This document shows positions 8,180 through 18,243 of a stretch of DNA of 64,000 bases, piece after piece (positions within the stretch are counted from its first letter, which is position 1; every line of letters begins with the position of its first letter). The stretch spans positions 4,898,001-4,962,000 of the forward strand of contig NC_057764.1 of assembly GCF_010389155.1 (NCBI RefSeq), written 5' to 3'. This DNA is from Erigeron canadensis. Taxonomy: Eukaryota; Streptophyta; Magnoliopsida; Asterales; Asteraceae. The position numbers were made by a program, and so were the translations under genes. The notes beneath the pieces were generated by a model, which was not told the DNA's origin, did not search any database, and saw only the letters and a program-made list of their open reading frames with translations.

Positions 8180-11100
8180 GTGGATGTGCAGGGCGATCGA
8201 AAGAAGTATATTTGGTATCTTAACAGCGCTGCTGGTAGGACTATGACCGGATGTAAGACCCTGCTGGAGGAGTTCACCATTCCTGATGGACCCTCCATTA
8301 CTTTTGGGAATGATGATTGTCGAAAGACTGAAGGGTATGGTGTTCTGAATAATGGTCAAGTCAAGTTCAGACAGGTGGCTTATGTTAATGGTTTGAAATA
8401 TAACCTAATAAGTGTGAGCCAACTGTGTGATGATGGCTACCAGGTGTTGTTTAATATCTCTCAGGGCATCGTATTTAACAAAGATTGGAAGGTATTATTG
8501 ATTGCTCCTAGAAAAGGGAATGTGTATGTAATGAATATGGAAAGCTCACTTTCAGAGCAATGTTTCTATACAAAGGCTGATGAAGACACAAACTGGTTAT
8601 GGCACAAAAGGTTATCCCATTTAAATTTCAAAAACATTAACAAGTTGTCCAGAAAACAACTTGCAGATGGAATACCTTCAGTTTCCTTCATAAAGGAAAG
8701 GCCATGTCCAGGATGTGAAAAGGGAAAGCAGAAGCGAGCCAGTTTTAAGAAGACCAAGCAGAATTTTAGCATAACTGAACCTCTTCATATGCTTCATATG
8801 GACCTCTTTGGTCCAGTGAACGTTTAGACACTTGCTGGTAAAAGATATACCCTGGTAATTGTTGATGAATATACCAGATACTCTTGGGTTATCTTTTTAA
8901 GGTCTAAAGGTGATGCTGCTGCTGAAATCATCAGTCACATCAAACAAATTGAACTCAAACACAAGCATAAAGTGTGTCAGCTAAGAAGTGATAATGGAAC
9001 AGAATTCCAGAATGCAACTCTGGAGAAATTTGTGCTGCTACTGGCATCTCTCAGAACTTCTCATCAGCTCGTACGCCAGAACAAAATGGTGTTGTAGAAA
9101 GGAAGAATCGTACACTGATAGAAGCTGCCAGGAGTATGCTTGCTGAATCTGGTCTCCCAACCAGTTATTGGGCTGAGGCAATTGCAACTGCTTGCCACAC
9201 CCATAACCGATCAGTTTATGTTAAAAGACACAAGAAGACTGCATATGAAATGCTCAGAAAAAGGAAGCCAAATATTGGCTATTTCCATGTTTTGGATGTC
9301 TAGTTACATCCTGAACGATTCAAGTCAGTTAGGCAAATTCGATGCCAAAGCTGATGAAGGATTTTTCTTGGGCTATTCAGAAATTCGAAAAGCCTTCAGA
9401 GTCTACAACAAAAGACTGAAGAAAGTTCATGAGTCAATTCATGTCACATTCGATGAATCCAATGAAGCAATCAATAAAAACCCAATTCTTGAGTTAACCC
9501 TAGTAGTTCCAATTGTCTTCGATAAATCTGATCCTATCAACTACAATAAAGATTTATTTGAAGAAGTTTCCAGTCATCCTGATCTGGACCCTATTCAAAA
9601 GGTTGTACCACCCAGTAGTACCTTCTTCTATCCTTTAGTAAGCTTCAAACTACCCTCTGAAGTTACCATTGGATCAGATATTCGTACTACTCCCCCAGTA
9701 GCAGTTTCAGTTGAATCTATACCAGTTCTCCAGAACTCTGAATCTCTCCAGGATACTGATCCAGTACTCCAGGAAATGCCACAAAATGATGAATTTTATG
9801 ATGCAAATCGTAATCTTACAGATTCAGATGAAGATGTGGAGATTGTCTGGCAAGACCTCTACCTGATGCAACTCCAGAGGGAAATCAATCGAATCCTGCA
9901 CTGATGTTATTTGTTCATAATCCTGGTCATTACTCTAAGTGGACAAGAGCTCATCCAATTGATCAGATAATTGGTAATCCCACTAGAGGGGTTCAGACCA
10001 GAAGTGCCTCAGTGATCAATGCTTATATGTCAGCTTCTTATCACTGATAGAACCGAAGAAGATTGACGAGGCAATGGAAGATCCAAACTGGGTTATTGCT
10101 ATGCAAGAAGAACTTAACCAGTTTGAGAGAAACAAGGTATGGAATCTGGTGCCCTTCCTGCTGGAAAGAAAGAACCTATTGGCACCAGATGGGTTTTCAG
10201 AAACAAGGTTGATGAAGATGGGCATGTGATCAGAAACAAAGCCAGATTGGTTGCCCAGGGGTATGTTCAATCTGGAGAAGATTTTGATGAATCATTTGCT
10301 CCAGTAGCTAGACTCGAAGCTATCAGAATGTTTTAGCATTTGCTGCTCATCACAAGTTAGAGTCTACCAGATGGATGTAAAAAGTGCATTTTTGAATGGA
10401 ACACTTGAAGAAGAAGTTTATGTCAAGCAACCACCAGGCTTTATCAATGAAAAACATCCTCACTGGGTGTATCGTCTGGACAAAGCACTTTATGGTCTCA
10501 GACAAGCCCCACGAGCCTGGTATGACACTCTGACTAAACACTTACTGGCACATGGTTTTAAAAGAGGTGCAATTGACAATACCTTATTCATTCTTCGAGA
10601 AAAAGGTAATCTTCTGCTGGTACAAATTTATGTTGATGATATTATTTTTGGTTCTACTGATGAGAATATGTGCAAGAAATTTTCAAAAATAATGTCAAAA
10701 GAATACGAAATGAGTTTAATGGGTGAATTAACATATTTCTTAGGTCTTCAGATTAAACAAACCAGTGATGGTATTTTTATTAATCAAGAGAAATATGTTA
10801 GAGATATATTAAAGAAATTTGATATGAATTCTTCCCAAACAAAATCAACTCCAATTTCTGCACCACTGAACTTAAATTCAGATCCTGATGGTAAGCCAGT
10901 GAACATCACTACCTATAGAGGAATGATTGGTTCACTGATGTATTTGACTGCCAGTAGACCAGATATAATGTTTGCAACATGTTTATGTGCCAGATATCAG
11001 GCTAACCCAAAAGAATCTCATATGCTTGCTGTAAAGCGCATACTGAAGTACCTTAAAGGTGTCCCAAGTTTGGGCCTTGGTATCCCAAAGGTTCAGGCTT

Positions 11101-11555
11101 AGATTTAATGGGTTATTCAGATTCAGATCATGCAGGTTGTAAGATAGACAGGAAATCCACTACTGGTGGATGTCATTTCTTGGTGGCAAACTGGTAAGCT
11201 GGACCAGTAAGAAGCAAACTTCAGTTTCTCTCTACTGCTGAAGCTGAATATGTATCTGCAGCCAGTTGTTGTGCTCAGATACTCTGGATGAAGAACAGTT
11301 GCTTGATTATGGTCTTAAGTATACAAAATCTCCAATTTTCTGTGATAATACCAGTGCCATTGCTATCTCAAACATCCAGTCATGCACTCCAAAACCAACA
11401 CATCGATCTCAGGTATCATTTTATTCGTGATTATGAAAGGTGACGTAAAAATTCATTTCATTCCCACTGACAAACAACTCGCTGACATTTTTACTAAACC
11501 TGGATGAGAAAACTTTTCGTATCTTGTTGGTGAGTTGGGAATGTTGAACCCATAA
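8180..11555 (+). pseudogene. pol: Element C copy 1 pol (protease, integrase, RT, RNase H), broken
   Basis: The order is the copia one. The protease site reads WYLNSAAGRTMTG (about 8213-8251), where copy 2 has Asp for Asn and both have DSA-type instead of the usual DSG. The integrase zinc region follows (WLWHKRLSH then CPGCEKGKQ, about 8600-8740). The integrase core shows Asp in MDLFGPV (about 8799), Asp in RSDNGTEF (about 8985) and Glu in QNGVVERKNR (about 9080). RT has [10 protein letters not shown] (about 10371) and YVDDIIFG (about 10628). RNase H has YSDSDHAGCK, TAEAEY and FCDNTSAIAI. A TAG lies at 8825-8827 and several single-base indels fall after 9030, 10330 and 11180. Pol ends LGMLNP at 11553-11555. 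Confidence 0.88.
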
Positions 11556-11617
11556 ATCTGGAACCTTTGTTATGAACGCCTTTGTGACACTGACAGGGTT
11601 CTTTGATCCAGATTTAT
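11552..11617 (+). ncRNA. Structured 3' element h1 (element C copy 1)
   Basis: 11-bp perfect arms ATAAATCTGGA (11552-11562) and TCCAGATTTAT (11607-11617) enclose a conserved core GAACGCCTTTGTGACACT. A further GAACC/GGTTC pair lies inside. The pol stop codon TAA (11553-11555) is in the 5' arm. The core recurs in h2 and in four hairpins of element D with different stems. This is a structural call made by eye. Confidence 0.55.
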
Positions 11618-11681
11618 AAATCTATACCAGTAAAGCTATCGAACGCCTTTGTGATACTATCTTTGCACTGATAGATTTATA
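11615..11681 (+). ncRNA. Structured 3' element h2 (element C copy 1)
   Basis: 11-bp perfect arms TATAAATCTAT (11615-11625) and ATAGATTTATA (11671-11681) surround GAACGCCTTTGTGATACT. Inner CAGT/ACTG and AAAG/CTTT pairs extend the stem. The 5' arm overlaps the end of h1 by three bases, so the two may be alternative or stacked folds. Confidence 0.55.
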
Positions 11682-11689
11682 GATCACCA

Positions 11690-12080
11690 TTCCAGGGGGA
11701 AAGACTCAGACCACATTTTTTTATCTAAGTTTCAGGGGGAATTTATTATTTATTTTCTCACTGGACAAATTTTCTAAAAATGTTTCTAGTACCTTGTAAA
11801 TGTGTCCCTCTCATTAATACTGGACAAGTTGATGTGCATGTTTGAAGTAACTTCAGTTGCTTTGTAAATGTGTCCCTCTCATTTGTTTATATTAGTTGAT
11901 GTGCGTGTTTGAGGATTACCAGAATGGTCAAATCTGGGTATTTACTGGAGTGTCCCTTCAGTATACCATTAATGGCATGTTCTACTGGCCTAATCCACCA
12001 GTGAAACTGGAGAGTCATCCTCCAGATGCATTAAATTGAGTCATGGTTCGTCAGTCATAACAATTTTAATACTTGGTCTT
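11690..12080 (+). repeat. Spacer with PPT-like tracts and a 67-bp tandem repeat (copy 1)
   Basis: Polypurine-like tracts CCAGGGGGAAAG and TCAGGGGGAA lie near 11694 and 11732. A unit containing TGTAAATGTGTCCCTCTCAT starts at 11795 and again at 11862, a 67-bp period, with GTTGATGTGC(A/G)TGTTTGA in both. The stretch is non-coding and lies between pol and the third-ORF promoter region. Confidence 0.6.
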
Positions 12081-12084
12081 GTGA

Positions 12085-12136
12085 TGCCACGTAAGCAACT
12101 TTTTTTAGTGGGAAACTATCTTTATCCTACGTGGCA
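12085..12136 (+). promoter_or_regulatory. Inverted ACGT-core pair upstream of third ORF (copy 1)
   Basis: TGCCACGTA (12085-12093) and TACGTGGCA (12128-12136) form a perfect 9-bp inverted pair. ACGTGGC is the core of plant G-box/ABRE sites bound by bZIP factors. The pair lies about 190-235 bp upstream of a TATA box and is kept in copy 2. Confidence 0.45.
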
Positions 12137-12320
12137 TAGATATTTTCAAATAAAATGATGGTTTGTTACCTTGGGAAGTTAAAAAGTTGAAAAATGAGTT
12201 TTGTGGGCTCAAACGTCACTGTTGATGGATGAATTTATGCGGATCTCAAAAGCCGATGAAAAATGTTTTGTATAAATTCAAAATAACCTTTTGAAATCCA
12301 ATAGTTATTTTCTCTTTCAT

Positions 12321-12329
12321 CTATAAATA
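12321..12329 (+). promoter_or_regulatory. Internal TATA box upstream of third ORF (copy 1)
   Basis: CTATAAATA lies 207 bp before the ATG at 12536 and is followed by a C/T/A-rich stretch like a plant 5' UTR. Element B has the same word 130 bp before its third ORF. This suggests a separate subgenomic transcript. Confidence 0.5.
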
Positions 12330-12535
12330 CCCCAATCCTCACTTTTACATTACTTCGAAAATCTTAACTCCCAAAATCTTACAATTCCTTCATTTACTTC
12401 TTCCTTCATTCCAATCATCAATCTCTTCTTATTAACTGCAAATTCCTATCATCAATTCTTTCTTAAATTCTTCATTTTCTTCAAAACCCTAAATTCCTTT
12501 CACTTTCAATTTCAATCAATTCAATTCAATTCCAA

Positions 12536-15500
12536 ATGGCTCCCAGACAAGCAAGCACAGAAAGAAACCTCTTAACTAATACATACAATCCTCTGAACGT
12601 GTTGAACAAGCCCTGGCATTATTATCGATACTGATAAAATGAGAATCAATATGCATAATTGGATGGCAAAGTTGGCGGAACTCATGACCCCCAATCGCTT
12701 ATGGCCGACTAAATGTATTTTTCTCAGTTTCCTCTTTATGGAGCTCTAACCATGAATCCTGGCAAAATGTATCATGGTTATCTCTGTGAGTTCTGGTTCA
12801 CGGCTCACTTTCAGGCTGGTGATGATGCCACCATTCATTATACTTTGAAGAGGAAGGCCACTTAATAGTCGATTCATTCAGAACGGCATTGGACTGAATT
12901 ACTTGTCAGTGAATGAGTTGCCACTTCAACTTCCAACTGGAGTGAATCATAGGCAAGTGTGTGGGAGATGGGACACACAGATATTGTTGATGAGCATGGT
13001 GCTCTAAGAGAAAAGGTACCATATATATGAGTAGATTGTCTGACTCATGCAAATACTTCTTTACTCATATTGTTTCATGTTTAGGAAGTGGGTCTGGAGG
13101 ATTAGATCAGATTAATCAAACCCAGTTGTTAATAGCTTATTGTTTATGGTATGGGTTAAGGGTTGATTTCGCCCAAATTTTGTTCAATGATTTAGATGAT
13201 AGACTGAGGACACACAAAAGAAAACCAAATGTCCCATTTATTAGATTTTTGTCTATCATTTTCAAGAGAGAACTGGGTGAGGGCTATGAAAGTGGTTCGA
13301 GTCATTTTTCAATGGCTGAGTATATAGGTGATCTGAACCATTTTAGAAGGGAGGTTGATATTCTGAAGCTATGATGAATAATTTAGAAGGGAAGTTGTTG
13401 AAAATGATGATGAAATACTGAGACGAAAAATGCTGAAATGGTTCTCAAGAAACTCAAGAGGTTCCTATCCAGAGCAGTCTTCCCTTTCTATTCCATCAAC
13501 CATCTCCTCTAGACCAAGAACTGGGCTCAGAAGACTTAGAAGAAGGGGAAATTTGGTCATTCCAGTAATACTGAAGCCAACCATCCAGATCCTCCCAACA
13601 GGAAAGGGAGAACTTGCAAGCAACCACTGTGTTGTTCTAAACATTGAAAGCCAAATTTCTGACACAACTCTTTCACAAACTGGTGTCACTGGAGCCTCAC
13701 CTCTAGTGATTCCAGTCCCACACTCTACTTGGTGACATTATGAATCTGGATGGATCTTTGATTGTGGAGCAGGTTGAGCCACAAGTGGATGAATATGCAG
13801 GTGAATGTTGAGGGGCAGGAAGCCTAGATTGATTTAAATAGAAGTGTAGGTGAGCAACTGGCAGAAGGAATGCCAGATTTTGAAATGGAGTCTCCCATTT
13901 TGATCAAGACTTTGATGATATGGATTTCCTTCGTGATGATGACTTAAATATTGAAAGATCTCCCAGTCATATCACACAGTACAGTTGTTGAAGAATTAGA
14001 TGCAACAGTTTCACCACCACCATCCTCTCCAATACAAAATGAAAGTCAAGCACCACCAGAATCATCAACACAAACACCACCTCTAACAAATCCCCCTTTC
14101 CACAAAATGTTCAACAAATTTTGAACCAGGGTGGAACTGGAGGCTGTCAACCAGAATGAAGACATTACAAGGGTTGAAGCTCCAGTATCTCAGGCCACCA
14201 GATGACTCCTCCAGGTGATCTTTCCACCAGTTTTCCAACCGAGGTCCAAGACCTTTTCACTAAGGTGGTGGACCTGGAAAGATCCCTCCAGACTTCTTCA
14301 CAAGTAGTTTCTGACTTAAATCCTCACTTTCAAATAATATGAGGTCAGAAATGCTTGTTTTTGCTGGTAATGAGAAGGTAGTTTTTGAGAAGCTGGATGA
14401 ACTGGTACTGGCCACAAATAACAATTCTGAGAAAATCAAAGTGGCAGTCCAGGGCTTGGAAGAAACGTTGGTCAGATCAGTGCAAACTGCCATTCAGACA
14501 AGTGTTGCTAGTCCCTTGTCCAGTTTGACTGATGAAGTTCAGAAATGGTGACCAGAGTTGAAAATGTGGAGAGAAGGCCAACACTTGACCAGAATTCAGT
14601 TGTCAGCAACATTAGTGATGAGGTTGCCAGAAAATTTAGAGCTAACATGCTGAAGGAAGTTACTGAAGAAAATATCTGGGTCAGTGTTGAGGACTATTAT
14701 GGATAGTTTGTTGCCACAAGTTGAGAAAGTGATAAAAGATGAAATGCCAAAGGACTGGTCTCTGAAGTCCAAACTCTTAGAAGAGACTTTGAGCAGTTAA
14801 AAACCTCTGTGGCTATCATGACCCTGAATGTAAACCTTTTGGGTCCTCTGATAGAAACAAACTGGAAGATGTGTGGAATGCCCTCAAGTCTGGGACTGGT
14901 GATCATTCAAAGGGGGAAAGCAGTTTGAAGGTTGGTATTGATGAAATTACCAAGACAAAAGAAGAAATGGTTCAGAAAGCACTTGGCACTGAAGCCATTG
15001 CTCAGGCTTATATGGAAAAAGCAACTGGTACTGATGCCAGTGTGCAGAATGAAGAAGAGGATGCCAGTACTGAAGCTGGTGAGTCAGAACCTCAGTTTGA
15101 GGACTTCCCAGATTTGGCTACATTTCAAAAGCAAAGAAAGCCTCATGTCATTTCTGGTGAAGATACTGAAGAAGGTGAAGACACGGATATTATTGCCTCC
15201 TTGCCTAATGCTGATGAAGAAAGATCAAGGAAACTTCAGCAGGAGTGCATATTAATTGACATCTGGAAACAAAATCTGAAGAATGATTGGGAAGCACATA
15301 GATGGATATGGCACAAAGGGGACACTGGATGCTTTAATGCTGGCCGTCTTAGTGTGCACATTGATGTGTATAGATACATGAAGAATGATCCCAGAGTCAT
15401 TAAGTGTCTGGAAGTGATGGATGATGTTCGCCTTCGTTCTGTATACCCAAGATGAGCAGATGTACGATGCTGAAACTTATGAGGTTAGATACTTGAATTG

Positions 15501-16141
15501 ATTGCTGCCAGGAAGGATGAGTTGATTGAGCTTCAGAGAAAAGCAAAAAAGAATGCTCTGGCCTTGGAAAATGAGTACAGGAAAAAGATGAAGGGTGTAT
15601 CCAAGCCACCAAGGAGAACAAAGGCAGAAAGAGATGTTGATCTAAGCAACTTCATTCCTCTGGATGTGTCCAGGAGCATAAGCAGGACTCAATTACAAAG
15701 AGTTGCAAATTCACAAGGCATTTCCAGAGAAACTGAAGAAGAAGTAAGACTGGCAAAGGTAAGGCAGGAATACAATGAAAGAATGCACTATAGAGCCGAT
15801 GCCAGGAAAATCATTGCTGCAGAGATTAGATTGGCCACAGACCATGAAGCCCACTCAAAATTCTATGTAAAACTGACAAGGGAAGAACTTCACTGATGAA
15901 GAAGAAGTACGTCAGTAAGGGCATTGGGTGGTCTGAACTCAGAGAAATGGCTTATACTTCAAAGAAAATCCTCAGCTTATTTCTGTTGATGTGAGGTATT
16001 TTATGAAAAGAATTGAGAAGGAGCATGGCAGGATATGATGATGGAAGTCACTCTGGGAATGAGGAAACCAGAAGACTCTCCAGCTTTAAGAGGAAGGCTA
16101 CTGAAGAAGCTGGTGGAAGTGCTCCAAAGAGACAAGCCTGA
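12536..16141 (+). pseudogene. Element C copy 1 third ORF (Sirevirus env-like position), frameshifted
   Basis: The ORF sits between pol and the 3' LTR, where some Sireviruses carry an env-like ORF. ATG at 12536 follows the first plausible 5' UTR. The product would be about 1,200 residues and is broken by many one-base indels. The N-terminal globular part (about 12700-13370, with SDSCKYFFTHIVSCLGSGSG and DFAQILFNDL) resembles the same region of element B. A Pro/Ser/Gln-rich acidic linker and a probable coiled-coil region follow (about 14200-14850). A charged C-terminal domain (about 15050-15900, with NEEEDASTEAGESE and RSISRTQLQRVANSQ) ends GSAPKRQA. I see no clear signal peptide or membrane helix, so an envelope role is doubtful. 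Function is unknown. Confidence 0.7.
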
Positions 16142-16417
16142 CTCTTTATTTTTCTCAGTTTACTGTTGTTTGTAAATATAATTGTAACTTATTGCAAAAG
16201 ATGTAATGTCATTAATGTTGCAATTTATTTTCATAGTATATGATCTAATTAGTCTAAGATAGTATGAAAAGATGAAACTGGAAACACTGATCTATAAGGT
16301 GTCTTCCAGTAACAAAATTTAGACTTAGACAAATTTCTCAAGTGTTTTTCAAGCATATAATTGTATAGATAGAAGCTTAAAAAACCTTGCATAATTTCTA
16401 AACAAATAGGGGGAATT
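16142..16417 (+). other. Element C copy 1 3' untranslated region and polypurine tract
   Basis: About 275 bp of AT-rich sequence follow the third ORF and end in the polypurine tract AGGGGGAA (about 16408-16415), directly before the LTR. The tract primes plus-strand DNA synthesis. Confidence 0.75.
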
Positions 16418-17156
16418 TGTTAGGTCTAGTTTTTACTGGACTAGCTCCAGACTTGAAGACTGGAGTAATCCTGAAGATTTGTCCAGAAATTATGGAAGTC
16501 CAGTAAGCGTCTACTTGTACAGGAAATCTGGAGTCCTCCAGATTTGCTTATTGAACTTCACTCCAGTCCAGATCTACTCCACTGAAGAACATTCTCACTG
16601 AAGAAAAAGTCTGAAGTTTGAAGAAAAAGACTGACATGTGCGGAGCCCACTGGCAGGCTTACCAGATCAACAACTGGAGTCCTTGTCAGTGTTCTAGACC
16701 TTACAAGTCTGAACACTGATTACGAGGAATTGACTTATGCCTTTACACGCTTTTACCCGGATATCTCTTTTGTCCCTTGTAAAGGTTTTACACGCGTGTA
16801 AAGTGGTTGGCTAAAAGGTGACAAGTCACTATCAATGTGACTTTATCCTTGTACTTTTAGTATTGCATTTAAAAAAAATCTAAGTCCTTAAATGCTCCCA
16901 ACCACATTTGTACGGCAAAATAATCACTGTAGAGATTATTTTGCCTATAAATACTAAGTCATTTCCTCTTTCAAATTACTTATGCAATTTAGTGAACTTG
17001 TCTAAATATTCTCGATCCAAACAGTTATACTTCACAACTTTAAGTATTTCGATCAAGGAGATTATTTAGCAAGTATAGATCACTTGTAATTATAAGGTTG
17101 TTTAGATAGTACCTTGGTTATATCTAGGTTCCGCAACAACCTTGTATTTTGTTATA
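16418..17156 (+). repeat. Element C copy 1, 3' LTR, cut off by the gap
   Basis: It starts TGTTAGG and matches 4800-5547 or so. It stops in the middle of the LTR, just after the conserved hairpin, where the run of N begins. About 200 bp of the LTR are missing. Confidence 0.9.
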
Positions 17157-17256
17157 NNNNNNNNNNNNNNNNNNNNNNNNNNNNNNNNNNNNNNNNNNNN
17201 NNNNNNNNNNNNNNNNNNNNNNNNNNNNNNNNNNNNNNNNNNNNNNNNNNNNNNNN
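17157..17256. other. Assembly gap of exactly 100 N
   Basis: One hundred N is a common placeholder for a gap of unknown length. Left of it is an unfinished LTR; right of it the sequence restarts at the first bases of another copy of the same LTR. The true distance is therefore unknown and may be zero or negative. Confidence 0.97.
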
Positions 17257-18192
17257 GGTTAGGTCCAGTTTTTACTGGACTAGCTCCAGACTTGAAGACT
17301 GGAGTAATCCTGAAGATTTGTCCAGAAATTATGGAAGTCCAGTAAGCGTCTACTTGTACAGGAAATCTGGAGTCCTCCAGATTTGCTTATTGAACTTCAC
17401 TCCAGTCCAGATCTACTCCACTGAAGAACATTCTTGAAGACAAAGTCTGAAGTTTGAAGAAGAAGACTGACATATGGCGGAGCCCACTGGCAGGCTTACC
17501 AGATCAACAACTGGAGTCCTTGTCAGTGTTCTAGACCTTACAAGTCTGAACACTGATTACGAGGAATTGACTTTATGCCTTTACACGCTTTTACCCGGAT
17601 ATCTCTTGTCCCTTGTAAAGGTTTTACACGCGTGTAAAGGTGGTTGGCTAAAAGGTGACAAGTCACTATCAATGTGACTTTATCCTTGTACTTTAGTATT
17701 GCATTTAAAGAAAATACCAAAGTTCCTTAAATGCTCCCAACCACATTTGTACGGCAAAATAATCACTGTAGAGATTATTTTGCCTATAATACTAAGTCAT
17801 TTTCTCTTTCAAATTACTTTTGCAATTTGGTGAACTTGTCTAAATACTCTCGATCCAAACAGTTATACTTCACAACTTTAAGTATTTCGATCAAGGAGAT
17901 TATTTAGCAAGTATAGATCACTTGTAATTCATAAGGTTGTTTAGATACTTACCTTGGTATTATCTAGGTTCCGCAAAAACTTGTATTTTGTTTTACATCA
18001 ATAAATAAAATACACATTGAAAATTACTTTCGTGTTCCACCTTTATTTAACTTGCTTATTTATTGCTTAAGTCTTGTATTTACTTATTTATATTCTTGCA
18101 TTTATATTACGTAAATACTAGTCCTCATCTAGTGCATACTTGACTTGTTGTATTTACACTCGTGGGTTAAACCATCGGTGAGGGACTTCACA
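17257..18192 (+). repeat. Element C copy 2, 5' LTR
   Basis: It begins GGTTAGG, the LTR start with its first T changed to G, right at the contig edge. It ends TTCACA. It shares TTTTGCAATTT and AATACTCTCG with 28842-29783, whereas 4800-5747 and 16418-17156 share TTATGCAATTT and AATATTCTCG. Confidence 0.9.
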
Positions 18193-18194
18193 AT

Positions 18195-18206
18195 TGGTAT
18201 CAGAGC
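18195..18206 (+). other. Element C copy 2 primer-binding site
   Basis: TGGTATCAGAGC, complementary to initiator Met tRNA, lies two bases after the LTR. Confidence 0.9.
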
Positions 18207-18243
18207 AGGTCGCTAAAATAATTGCTAGATCTGCTATTAACTG

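Noticed and set aside
8150..8180. Canonical -1 slippery site at the gag-pol junction
   Set aside because: No X-XXY-YYZ heptamer in the gag frame pairs well after a slip, and the overlap is too short.
12536..16141. Calling the third ORF a true envelope gene
   Set aside because: The position is env-like, but no signal peptide, fusion peptide or membrane helix could be seen.
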